Assembly (NCBI GenBank): GCA_017414535.1
Contig: JAFQMA010000002.1
Span: 1-44,267, forward strand
DNA from: Clostridia bacterium
Lineage (GTDB): Bacteria; Bacillota; Clostridia; Oscillospirales; SIG627
Reading direction: 5' to 3'
Length of the DNA: 44,267 nt
Shown here: in pieces, positions 15,721 to 22,648 of the stretch
Layout of the letters: each line of letters starts with the position of its first letter
Position numbering within the stretch: the stretch's first letter is position 1
Position numbers and translations under genes: made by a program
Notes under the pieces: generated by a model
Database searches by the model: none
Seen by the model: the letters and a program-made list of their open reading frames with translations, nothing else
What the model was told of the DNA's origin: nothing

Positions 15721-16926
15721 ATGAAAAGGATCCTTGCCCTGCTTTTGGCCTGCATTACCCTTTTATCCTTAGCAAGCTGCGGCGGCGAAAGCCTTGCCGA
15801 GCCCACCGAGACGGTGGAGACACAGGAGACCGCTGGCAGCAAAAAGCCCGCCGTCGATACTGAGCCTGAGATGCCCCCCTTTACCTACGTGCCCGATTTT
15901 GACCCCAATGCACCCGCAAAAAAGATCCTCTTCTTGGGCGGGTCCATCACCTGCGGTGCCGGTGTCAGCGATTACAAATACGCCTGGGCCTGCCGCACCT
16001 TCGATGCCATCGGAGAAAAGCTTTTCGGCCCCAACGTTGAAATGCTCAACGCCGCCATTTCCGGCACGGGCAGCCTGCTCGCCGCCTTTCGGTTGGAGGA
16101 GCACGTGCTGAAATTCTGTCCCGACATGGTATTCATTGAATTTGCCGTCAACGACATTACCATGGCAAAGACAAATCCCGAGCTTGTTGTCTCCGCGCTG
16201 GACTACATCGTGCGCGCCCTCAAGCAGGCCAACCCCAACGTGGCTGTCACCTTCGTTTACACCACCCAGTCCGACGGACAGAATGCCTCCAAGGTGCACG
16301 GCAGAGTAGCCTCTCATTACGGCATTCCCGAGATCGATCTGCGGGAGCCTCTGGTCTCCAAGATCGCCAAGAACGAGGCCACCTGGGAGCAGTATTTGAA
16401 GGACGGCGCTCATCCCAACAGCTACGGACACAAATTCTATGCAGACCTTGTGACCCGAGCCGTGCTGTCCGATCCGGAGCGCTTCCTTGCCCCCGTCAAG
16501 GAGGCCGATTCCATTGCCTCCATCAAGCTTGACAGCCCCCACATCGAATACGCCAAGGACATGGCAGGACTTAATATGAACGGTTTTTCCATTCAGGACG
16601 CCAAGGATAAGGAAAAAACCCTGGACGAAATGGAGATCGATCAGGCCGCCGTCAGTGATACCGTGGGCTCTACCATTACCTACGAATTCGAAGGAAACAC
16701 CTTTGCCGTTTACCACCGCATCGATGCCAACGGCGGCGCCTTCAGCGTTGCCATTGACGGGAAAACGCTGGGCACGGCAAGCTGTCAGAACTCGGGCTCC
16801 AACTCCTATCTCTCCCGCTTTTACAAGACGGGCCTCGGTGAAGGAAAGCATACCGTCACCATCACCGTCACACAAGCTGAACCGGGTAAAAAAGAAGTTG
16901 CCATTGCCGGATTCTGTGTTGCATAA
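15721..16926 (+). CDS. SGNH/GDSL hydrolase lipoprotein (copy 1)
   Basis: A 401-residue exported lipoprotein. Residues 1-20 are a type II signal peptide ending in the lipobox LASC (Cys20), followed by a low-complexity Thr/Glu/Pro linker. The SGNH core has block I FLGGSITCG (Ser75), GTGSL as block II, FAVND (Asn144) as block III, and DGAHPN (Asp228, His231) as block V, so all catalytic residues are present. A C-terminal beta-rich domain (about residues 290-401) follows. Such enzymes deacetylate sugars of polysaccharides or hydrolyse esters at the cell surface. It is followed 57 nt later by a close paralogue. Confidence 0.9.
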   Translation: MKRILALLLACITLLSLASCGGESLAEPTETVETQETAGSKKPAVDTEPEMPPFTYVPDFDPNAPAKKILFLGGSITCGAGVSDYKYAWACRTFDAIGEKLFGPNVEMLNAAISGTGSLLAAFRLEEHVLKFCPDMVFIEFAVNDITMAKTNPELVVSALDYIVRALKQANPNVAVTFVYTTQSDGQNASKVHGRVASHYGIPEIDLREPLVSKIAKNEATWEQYLKDGAHPNSYGHKFYADLVTRAVLSDPERFLAPVKEADSIASIKLDSPHIEYAKDMAGLNMNGFSIQDAKDKEKTLDEMEIDQAAVSDTVGSTITYEFEGNTFAVYHRIDANGGAFSVAIDGKTLGTASCQNSGSNSYLSRFYKTGLGEGKHTVTITVTQAEPGKKEVAIAGFCVA

Positions 16927-16983
16927 GTAAACAAGCATTTTACAAAAAAGCAAAACCTGCTATATTAAGAAAGGAACCCGATC

Positions 16984-18162
16984 ATGAAAAGAATCCTCTC
17001 TCTGCTTTTGGCCTGCATCACACTGCTTTCTCTGGTAAGCTGTGCAGGCGCCCCCGCATCTCCTACCTCGACTCAAGAAGCACCCGCACCCGAGACAACT
17101 CCCGAGACCGCATCCCCCGGTAATTCCGCCCACAGCTACGATCCCAATTCCAAGGGCAAGAAGATCCTCTTTTTAGGCGGCTCCATTACCTGCGGCGGCG
17201 GTGCCTCCGCTTACGACAACGGCTGGGCCTGCCTTGCCTTTGACGGCATCGGCAAGGAGCTCTACGGTGAGGACGTGCAGATGATCAATTCCTCCATTTC
17301 CGGCACGGGCAGCCTCGTTGCCGCCTACCGTTTGGAGGAGCACGTTTTGAAATTCTGCCCCGATCTGGTATTTGTGGAATTTGCCGTAAACGATAACTCC
17401 ATGGCAAAATCCAGCGCTCAGCTGGTCATTTCCTCTATGGACTACATCGTACGCTCCCTGGTGGAGGTCAATCCCAACGTTGCCATTACCTTCGTTTACA
17501 CCACCCAGTCCGACGGACAAAACGCCTCCGAGGCTCACCACAAGGTGGCAGAGCGCCACGGTATTCCCGAAATTGACCTGCGCGCACCCATGATGGCGCA
17601 GATCAGCCAAGGCCATGCTTGGGAGGAATACCTGAAGGACGGCGCCCACCCTAACGATAACGGACACAAGTTCTACGCCGATCAGGTGATCGCCGCCGTT
17701 CTGGCCGATCCCGAGCGCTACAAGGCCCCCGTGACTCTCGGCAAGGCCATCGGTCTTGTGAAATTCAACGATCCCCACATTGAATACGTAGAGAATATTG
17801 CCGATCTGCAGTTGAATAACTTCACCATTCAGGACGCCAACGACAAGGAAAAGGCCCTGCCCGAGCTGGTAGTAAAGAAGGCAGCCGTCAGCGAGTCCGT
17901 CGGTGCCACCCTTAACTATGAATTTGAAGGCAATAACTTTGCCATTTACCACCGTATCAGCGAAAACGGCGGTGCCTTCAGCGTTTATATTGACGGAAAG
18001 CTCATCGCCAACGTCAACTGCTATAACGCAGGCTCCGATTCTTACCTTGCCCGTTTTTACAGAAGCGGCATCGGCTCCGGCAAGCACACCGTGACCATCA
18101 CCGTCACCGATGCGGAACCGAGTAAGAAGAACGTAGCCATCGCAGGCTTCTGCGTGGGCTGA
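16984..18162 (+). CDS. SGNH/GDSL hydrolase lipoprotein (copy 2)
   Basis: A 392-residue paralogue of the preceding gene, similar along its whole length by eye. Lipobox LVSC (Cys20), block I FLGGSITCG (Ser67), GTGSL, FAVND (Asn136) and DGAHPN (Asp219, His222) are all retained. The linker after the Cys is shorter and rich in Pro/Thr, and differs most between the copies. The C-terminal domain again ends in VAIAGFCV. The pair is a tandem duplication in which both copies remain intact, suggesting divergence in substrate or dosage. AAAGGAAC precedes the ATG. No terminator is visible after it; the tRNA promoter follows within 40 nt. Confidence 0.9.
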   Translation: MKRILSLLLACITLLSLVSCAGAPASPTSTQEAPAPETTPETASPGNSAHSYDPNSKGKKILFLGGSITCGGGASAYDNGWACLAFDGIGKELYGEDVQMINSSISGTGSLVAAYRLEEHVLKFCPDLVFVEFAVNDNSMAKSSAQLVISSMDYIVRSLVEVNPNVAITFVYTTQSDGQNASEAHHKVAERHGIPEIDLRAPMMAQISQGHAWEEYLKDGAHPNDNGHKFYADQVIAAVLADPERYKAPVTLGKAIGLVKFNDPHIEYVENIADLQLNNFTIQDANDKEKALPELVVKKAAVSESVGATLNYEFEGNNFAIYHRISENGGAFSVYIDGKLIANVNCYNAGSDSYLARFYRSGIGSGKHTVTITVTDAEPSKKNVAIAGFCVG

Positions 18163-18201
18163 TCCAAAAAGAAAGAAAACGGAAAAAAGAGCCGCGACCT
18201 A

Positions 18202-18230
18202 TTGCATTTTTTCATCGGCTGTGTTATAAT
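18202..18230 (+). promoter_or_regulatory. tRNA-Thr promoter
   Basis: TTGCAT at 18202-18207, a 17-nt spacer and TATAAT at 18225-18230, 12 nt before the mature 5' end of the tRNA. Confidence 0.88.
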
Positions 18231-18242
18231 AGCTCGGTCGAT

Positions 18243-18318
18243 GCTAGTGTAGCTCAGTTGGTAGAGCAGCTGATTCGTAATCAGCAGGTCGCGTGTTCAA
18301 GTCACGTCACTAGCTCCA
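18243..18318 (+). tRNA. tRNA-Thr (anticodon CGT)
   Basis: A full cloverleaf: acceptor GCTAGTG pairs with CACTAGC, D-arm GCTCAGTTGGTAGAGC, anticodon stem GCTGA/TCAGC with loop TTCGTAA (anticodon CGT at 18276-18278), and T-arm with TTCAAGT loop. The 3' CCA is encoded. It reads ACG codons. It has its own promoter and terminator. Confidence 0.97.
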
Positions 18319-18320
18319 AA

Positions 18321-18353
18321 AAATAGCACTTGCGATAGCAAGTGCTATTTTTA
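18321..18353 (+). terminator. tRNA-Thr terminator
   Basis: AAATAGCACTTGC pairs with GCAAGTGCTATTT around GATA, followed by TTAT. It starts 3 nt after the tRNA CCA end. Confidence 0.88.
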
Positions 18354-18354
18354 T

Positions 18355-18529
18355 CCAATCCGAAGGATTGGCATGGCATCACCCGCAAGGGTGTATGGAA
18401 TCAGTCGCTTTGCGATTGTATGGCATCACGCATCAGCGTGCATTTTCCTTCGGATTGATTCCATACCACCTACGGTGGATTCCATCCAACACTTCGTGTT
18501 GATTCCATGCAAGGCTTCGCCTTGATTGG
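18355..18529 (+). repeat. Array of short hairpins joined by a conserved linker
   Basis: About eight small hairpins stand in a row: CCAATCC-GAA-GGATTGG, ACCC-GCAA-GGGT, AGTCGC-TTT-GCGATT, CACGC-ATCA-GCGTG, a weaker TCC-TTC-GGA, CCACC-TAC-GGTGG, CAACAC-TTC-GTGTTG and CAAGGC-TTC-GCCTTG. Between them runs a 9-10 nt linker. It reads ATGGCATCA, ATGGAATCA, ATGGCATCA in the first half (18373-18428) and TGATTCCAT-like in the second half (18457-18509), so the halves are complementary. The array could fold as one long stem with small hairpins budding from each side. It lies between the tRNA terminator and a broken gene and has no coding function in any frame. Confidence 0.85.
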
Positions 18530-18744
18530 GAACGAAAGAATCAAGCGATGAGTACAAATTATCTTTTGAAATACTCGGAAGATCTTGCAACGGGCCTTGA
18601 GGAATTGTGTAAATCCCTCAATGATAGAAGAGGGAATTCCAATACGCTTTTTCAGTTAAAGAAATCTTCTTCCAGTGTTTTTGCCAATATTTCCGAAGCA
18701 CAATACCCTCAAAGCCTTCCTGATATGCTTTCTAAATTTGAGAT

Positions 18745-18805
18745 TGCCCGCAAGGGTGTATGGAATCAGTCGCACGGCGACTGTATGGCATCACGCGTCA
18801 GCGTG
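18745..18805 (+). repeat. Second, half-length copy of the hairpin array
   Basis: CCC-GCAA-GGG, linker ATGGAATCA, AGTCGC-ACG-GCGACT, linker ATGGCATCA and CACGC-GTCA-GCGTG follow the same order as 18382-18440. Loop sequences and one stem differ but the stems stay paired (compensatory: GCGATT becomes GCGACT). The complementary second half is missing. It replaces the 3' end of the four-helix-bundle gene. Confidence 0.85.
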
Positions 18806-18817
18806 TATATCCTTTAC

Positions 18818-18845
18818 AAGGACTTCTTCGGAAGTCCTTTTTTAT
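18818..18845 (+). terminator. Terminator-like hairpin after the array
   Basis: AAGGACTTC pairs with GAAGTCCTT around a TTCG tetraloop, followed by a T run. It separates the array from the GntR promoter. Confidence 0.8.
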
Positions 18846-18860
18846 TTTGCAAAAAAATAC

Positions 18861-18903
18861 TTGACAAATAATAAGGATGGATGTATTATTGTGATAGTAC
18901 AAT
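18861..18903 (+). promoter_or_regulatory. Promoter and possible operator of the GntR-ABC operon
   Basis: TTGACA at 18861-18866, a 17-nt spacer and TATTAT at 18884-18889. A dyad ATTGT-GATAGT-ACAAT at 18888-18903 overlaps the -10 box and the likely start, a suitable site for the GntR protein to repress its own operon. Confidence 0.8.
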
Positions 18904-18925
18904 GATACAAGAAAGGAGGAGCTTT

Positions 18926-19285
18926 ATGGCTTGGAGCTTTCACAGAAATACACCCGTTTATCTGCAGATCGCTCAAAGACTGAAGAATGAAATCCTGCGG
19001 GGCACCTATCCCCCGGGCAGTCAGATCCCCACGGTGCGAGCCTTGGCGGTGGAGGCGGCAGTCAATCCCAACACCGTTCAGCACGCCTTTGCGGCGCTGG
19101 AGGCGGAGGGACTTCTATGCAGTCCCGGAACCCAGGGGCGATTCGTTACGGAGGATGAGGCAGTGCTGGCCAAGTGCAAGCACGAGAGCCTGACTCACTT
19201 AACACAGGAACTGATCCGCATGGCGGGCGAGATCTCCGTATCCAAGGAGGAACTGATCCATTTGATCGAGGAGGCAGACGTATGA
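18926..19285 (+). CDS. GntR-family regulator, YtrA subfamily
   Basis: A 119-residue repressor. The N-terminal winged helix-turn-helix of GntR is complete: PVYLQIAQRLKNEILRG, PPGSQIPTVRALA and VNPNTVQHAFAALEAEGL. The short C-terminal tail of two helices without a ligand domain defines the YtrA group, which controls ABC transporters and often responds to cell-wall stress in Firmicutes. AAAGGAGG precedes the ATG. The stop overlaps the ABC ATPase start (ATGA), so it leads an autoregulated operon. The effector is unknown. Confidence 0.93.
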   Translation: MAWSFHRNTPVYLQIAQRLKNEILRGTYPPGSQIPTVRALAVEAAVNPNTVQHAFAALEAEGLLCSPGTQGRFVTEDEAVLAKCKHESLTHLTQELIRMAGEISVSKEELIHLIEEADV

Positions 19286-19992
19286 TCCTACAATGCAACA
19301 ATCTATTTAAAGCCTATAAAAAGAACGTTTTCGTTATAAACAATCTGAATCTGACCCTGCCCAAGGGGCGCATCATCGGCCTTCTTGGCCCCAACGGTTG
19401 CGGAAAATCCACTCTCATTAAGATGATTGCCGGCGTGCTTCAGCCCACCAAGGGCAGTATTTTGGTGGACGGCAAGGAGGTCGGTCACCAATCTAAGGCT
19501 GTGGTCTCTTATCTTCCCGAACGGCCCTATTTTGATCCTGCCATGAAAGTATCGGAGCTACTTCGATATTTTGAAGAGTTTTACGAGGATTTCGACCGCG
19601 AGCGCGCCAATCGGCTCCTGCGGGATCTGAGCATCGATCCCGAGGCTAAGCTCAAGATCCTTTCCAAGGGCACCAAGGAAAAGGTTCAGCTGATCCTGGT
19701 CATGAGCCGCAAGGCCAAGCTCTATCTTTTGGACGAGCCCATTGCAGGCGTTGACCCCGCCGCCAGAGAATACATCCTCAGCACCATCGTTTCCAATTAC
19801 GATTCCGAGGCCACCATTCTCATCACCACCCATCTGATCACAGACGTGGAGCAGGTACTGGATGAATTTATCTTCTTCTCCTGGGGCGGCAGAGTGCTGA
19901 AAAGCGGCAATGCCGACGAGGAGCGCACCCGCTCCGGTATGAGTCTGGACGAGTTGTTTAAGGAGGTGTACAGATGTTCGCAAAGCTTTTAA
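19282..19992 (+). CDS. ABC transporter ATP-binding protein
   Basis: A 236-residue ATPase. Walker A is GPNGCGKST, the signature loop is a variant LSKGTKEK in place of LSGGQ, Walker B is LYLLDEPIAGVDP and the switch His is in ITTHLI. The start at 19282 (MILQCNNLFKAYKK) overlaps the GntR stop by 4 nt. It should drive the permease encoded next. The variant signature is common in YtrB/EcsA-like ATPases that pair with ABC-2-type permeases. The cargo is unknown; YtrA-regulated transporters are associated with antibiotic or envelope-stress responses. Confidence 0.93.
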   Translation: MILQCNNLFKAYKKNVFVINNLNLTLPKGRIIGLLGPNGCGKSTLIKMIAGVLQPTKGSILVDGKEVGHQSKAVVSYLPERPYFDPAMKVSELLRYFEEFYEDFDRERANRLLRDLSIDPEAKLKILSKGTKEKVQLILVMSRKAKLYLLDEPIAGVDPAAREYILSTIVSNYDSEATILITTHLITDVEQVLDEFIFFSWGGRVLKSGNADEERTRSGMSLDELFKEVYRCSQSF

Positions 19993-20813
19993 AATACGAT
20001 CTGAAGAGCGTTTTGCGCTATTGGTGGGTCGCCGCCGTATCCAGCGTGGGACTGACGGTGCTGGCCTGCCTTTGCGGCAAGATCCTTGCCGTAGAATACA
20101 CCGCCATGGAGCTGTTTCAGACGCTGGCAGCCATTGCTATGGTCTTCTTTATTCTGGGTATTTTTCTGTTCCCCGTGCTGAATACGGTACTGGTCTACAT
20201 GCGCTTTTACAAGAACTTCTTTACGGATGAAGGATACCTTACCTTTACTCTTCCCGTCACCACGGCTCAGCTTCTGAGCTCCAAGCTCCTTTGCTCCTTC
20301 ATTTTCGGTGCGGCCACCGTTTTCGTCCTGATTTTTGACTGCTCTCTGGCCATGGCCATCATTATCCCCGAGGAGTTTTTCAGTCTTGATAACTGGAAGA
20401 TGCTCTTTGAGTCCTTTCATATGCTCATTACGGAAACCTTCGGCTACGGTTGGTTTACCGTGTTTTCTCTTGAGAGCCTGCTGATCCTCATTCCGTCGAC
20501 GCTGTATGCCTCGCTGTTTTTCATGCTTTGCCTGACCTTGGCCTTTATGCGGGCCAAAAAGCACCGCGTGTTGGCGGCGGTGGCCATTTACTACGTGATC
20601 AATATGGCCCTCTCCTTCGTATCCAGCTTTCTCATGCTGGACGGGACTTGGCTTGAAGTGCTGAATCGCTTCTGCGGGGACGTGCCGGATTCCGTCAGCT
20701 ACTTAAATCTCTCTATGTTCCTGCTCATCGCAATAGCGCTGACCGTTCTTGCGACGGCGGTGCTCTACACGATCCTGCACCGAATGTTAGAGAAAAAGCT
20801 CAATTTGGATTAA
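19974..20813 (+). CDS. ABC transporter permease (ABC-2-like)
   Basis: A 279-residue membrane protein with six predicted helices (starting near residues 17, 55, 100, 150, 190 and 240). The motif FFTDEGYLTFTLPVTTAQLLSSK, here noted in parts (FFTDEGYLTFTLPV), is typical of ABC-2 permeases in gut Clostridia, where the phrase 'DEGYLTFTLPV' recurs. It overlaps the ATPase gene by 19 nt and has AAGGAGGTG within that gene. It forms the membrane half of the transporter; direction of transport is probably export. Confidence 0.9.
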   Translation: MFAKLLKYDLKSVLRYWWVAAVSSVGLTVLACLCGKILAVEYTAMELFQTLAAIAMVFFILGIFLFPVLNTVLVYMRFYKNFFTDEGYLTFTLPVTTAQLLSSKLLCSFIFGAATVFVLIFDCSLAMAIIIPEEFFSLDNWKMLFESFHMLITETFGYGWFTVFSLESLLILIPSTLYASLFFMLCLTLAFMRAKKHRVLAAVAIYYVINMALSFVSSFLMLDGTWLEVLNRFCGDVPDSVSYLNLSMFLLIAIALTVLATAVLYTILHRMLEKKLNLD

Positions 20814-20825
20814 GGAGGAAGTGAC

Positions 20826-21809
20826 ATGAAAAAAATTCTTTATCTCTCGCTGGCACTGCTGCTTCTGCTGAGTGCTACCCTCCTGCCTACCCCCGTTTCC
20901 GCCAAAGAGGACTCTGTTCCCGGAGCAAACGATACCGTTACGGTCTACGGTGATTGGGAATACGCCGTGCGCGATGGCTATACCTACCGTGTGTTCCGCG
21001 ATAAGAGCGTATTCACTACCCCAAACGCACCCATCGACTACTTCGACGTCGATTTTGCAGATTCCAACGTTGCCTCCCTGTATCGCTCTGTGGTGATCAA
21101 CGCTTATGCAAGGGACTACAACGTCTTGGAAGCCTACGTCACAGATGTCAATCGGAAAGGCGAAACGCTGTATCTCGTTCTGGAGGGATCGGGAAGCATT
21201 TCCTTCTTCACGGAAGGCACGGCCCATTCCTACTCCACCGAAGGCCGTTATTCCTCCGTGGGAGCCAAGCCCCTGAGCCTAGAGGACGTGAACAAGTGGA
21301 AGGCGGGCGAAGCGATCCACAGCAAAGCCTCCGCTTTCGAGCAACTTGACACGTACTGCCTATATGCCAATGACCACACCACTCTCCTGCAACGGGAGGT
21401 AGGTCTGATCCTTCAGGACGGTGACGACTATTACCTTCTGGATTATAGTGAATACGACCGCAGCTTCTTCTATGCAGACGGCTCCTTTGCCTTGGATTCC
21501 GAGGAGGAGATCACCCTGTATGCGCTGGAGGACAAGGCGCTGGCCGCAGAGCTGAGCCGTTATTACGATCTTGTGCCCGATGACGATCTTGAGATCTTTG
21601 ACAAGGAGCCTCTGAGCGACAAGGCCATTCTCATCATCACCGTCGTAGTGCTGATCCTGCTTCCTCTGGCAGGCGTCTTCGTATGCATCGGCTTCATCTT
21701 TGTCAAGAAGCCCAAAAGGATCTATCGCATTCTTCTTTGGATCATGGCGGGCTGCGGTGCTCTCATCATCCTCGCCGCAAGCGTGATGCTGATCAGCGTC
21801 AGCCTTTAA
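20826..21809 (+). CDS. Secreted/membrane protein of unknown function in the ABC operon
   Basis: A 327-residue protein that I do not recognise. Residues 1-27 are a Sec signal peptide (LALLLLLSATLLPTPVSA, cleavage after VSA). Residues 28-270 form an acidic, Tyr-rich extracytoplasmic domain. Two membrane helices end the protein, at about 276-297 (ILIITVVVLILLPLAGVFV) and 306-326. It begins 12 nt after the permease with TAAGGAGGAAGTGAC as ribosome site, so it belongs to the operon. It may be an accessory or sensor subunit of the transporter. A terminator follows. Confidence 0.75.
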   Translation: MKKILYLSLALLLLLSATLLPTPVSAKEDSVPGANDTVTVYGDWEYAVRDGYTYRVFRDKSVFTTPNAPIDYFDVDFADSNVASLYRSVVINAYARDYNVLEAYVTDVNRKGETLYLVLEGSGSISFFTEGTAHSYSTEGRYSSVGAKPLSLEDVNKWKAGEAIHSKASAFEQLDTYCLYANDHTTLLQREVGLILQDGDDYYLLDYSEYDRSFFYADGSFALDSEEEITLYALEDKALAAELSRYYDLVPDDDLEIFDKEPLSDKAILIITVVVLILLPLAGVFVCIGFIFVKKPKRIYRILLWIMAGCGALIILAASVMLISVSL

Positions 21810-21859
21810 AAACAAATAAAAAAGGACTTCCGTTTGAGTCGTACTCTAAAGGACAGTAA

Positions 21860-21893
21860 AAAAGCTGTGTAGAAAATTTCTACACAGCTTTTA
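21860..21893. terminator. Bidirectional terminator
   Basis: AGCTGTGTAGAAA and TTTCTACACAGCT form a near-perfect palindrome flanked by A and T runs, between convergent genes. Confidence 0.9.
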
Positions 21894-21894
21894 A

Positions 21895-22587
21895 TTATTT
21901 GGAATAAATCTCGTATTCCGATTCCTTGGGGGTGATCTCCTTGATGTAGGTCCCCTCATTCTTCACGGTATAGGTGAAGAGAGCCTTTGATGCGGGATAG
22001 AGGTTCTCCTCATCCTCCTCGTAATCGCCCGGGAACACCAAAAGGGTATAAACGCTCCCCTCCTCCCATGGCACACCGTTAAAGCAGAGACGGTAGAAGC
22101 GGTACTGGAAGGAATCGTCCTCAGAGAAGTAGGAAAGGCCGTGATAGAAGGTGCCGCCCTCACCGCTACGGCGCAGGATGAAGCGGTAGCCCGCTTTTCC
22201 CGTTTCCTCGGGGAAGGTACGGCGATTGATGCGCAGGGTCAGCTGGAGGTTTTCCGCACTGTCCAGATACACGGGGTAATCCACCAGCGGTGTTTCCGCC
22301 GTTTCATCTCCGCTGTTTTCACTGTAAATACGCACCACCGTTTGGTCAACGGCAGGATATTTTTCCGCGGCCTTGGCGTCCAGCAGGATAAGATGCTCAA
22401 ACTCTGCGTTGGTACCGGAAAAGATGCGCCACAGAACGAGGATCCACACCACGGCACTGAGAATGGCGCCTACCCACTTCAAAATGCGGGTCAAGGGCCA
22501 CTTGGGCTGGGATTCATCCCAATCGTAGCCGTCGATGCCCTCGGCATTCACGTCGCTTTTCTTTTTCCAAAATCCCTTTTGTTTCAC
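21895..22587 (-). CDS. Single-pass membrane protein of unknown function
   Basis: A 230-residue protein with no family I can name. A charged cytoplasmic N-terminus (about 35 residues, acidic with WDESQPKWPL) precedes one membrane helix at about 36-57 (WVGAILSAVVWILVLW). The remaining ~170 residues are extracytoplasmic and beta-rich, with many Tyr and Glu residues. The start is GTG at 22587 with GGGGAGAG before it. It lies 61 nt downstream of tpiA on the same strand, past a weak hairpin, so it may be partly co-expressed. Confidence 0.7.
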   Translation of the reverse strand: MKQKGFWKKKSDVNAEGIDGYDWDESQPKWPLTRILKWVGAILSAVVWILVLWRIFSGTNAEFEHLILLDAKAAEKYPAVDQTVVRIYSENSGDETAETPLVDYPVYLDSAENLQLTLRINRRTFPEETGKAGYRFILRRSGEGGTFYHGLSYFSEDDSFQYRFYRLCFNGVPWEEGSVYTLLVFPGDYEEDEENLYPASKALFTYTVKNEGTYIKEITPKESEYEIYSK

Positions 22588-22616
22588 TGTATTCTCTCCC
22601 CTTACGGCTTATGAAA

Positions 22617-22640
22617 GAAGCGGCAGTTCCCTGCCGCTTC
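22617..22640 (-). terminator. Weak terminator-like hairpin after tpiA
   Basis: GAAGCGGCAG pairs with CTGCCGCTTC around TTCC. On the minus strand only CTTTCAT follows, so termination is probably partial. Confidence 0.55.
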
Positions 22641-22648
22641 TCAAAATG

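Larger units (their letters stand above)
18548..18871 (+). pseudogene. Truncated four-helix-bundle protein (Avd / 23S rRNA-intervening-sequence protein-like)
   Basis: The first ~66 residues match the four-helix-bundle family often annotated as 23S rRNA-intervening-sequence or Avd-like protein: a helix with LATGLEELCKSL, then QLKKSSSSVFANISEAQ, which is the family signature (compare xxLxRSxxSIxANIxEA), then DMLSKFEIA. Intact members continue for about 50 more residues with a conserved ETEYWL-type helix. Here the frame instead runs at about 18747 into a second hairpin array and stays open by chance to 18871, reaching the next gene's promoter. No strong ribosome site precedes the ATG. It is therefore probably a remnant. 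Family members are basic or neutral RNA/DNA-associated helical bundles, and some help diversity-generating retroelements; nothing else of such a retroelement is seen. Confidence 0.7.

Noticed and set aside
18243..18318. tRNA-Thr as attachment site of an integrated element
   Set aside because: No integrase gene, no repeated tRNA 3' end downstream and no phage or plasmid genes are present. Proximity to the array is noted but may be chance.
18355..18529. CRISPR-like look of regularly spaced units
   Set aside because: The constant parts are only 9-10 nt, switch orientation halfway, and the variable parts are self-complementary hairpins. There are no cas genes and no true direct repeats of CRISPR length.
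18548..18747. Diversity-generating retroelement
   Set aside because: Only an Avd-like fragment is present. No reverse transcriptase, template repeat or variable gene is found nearby.
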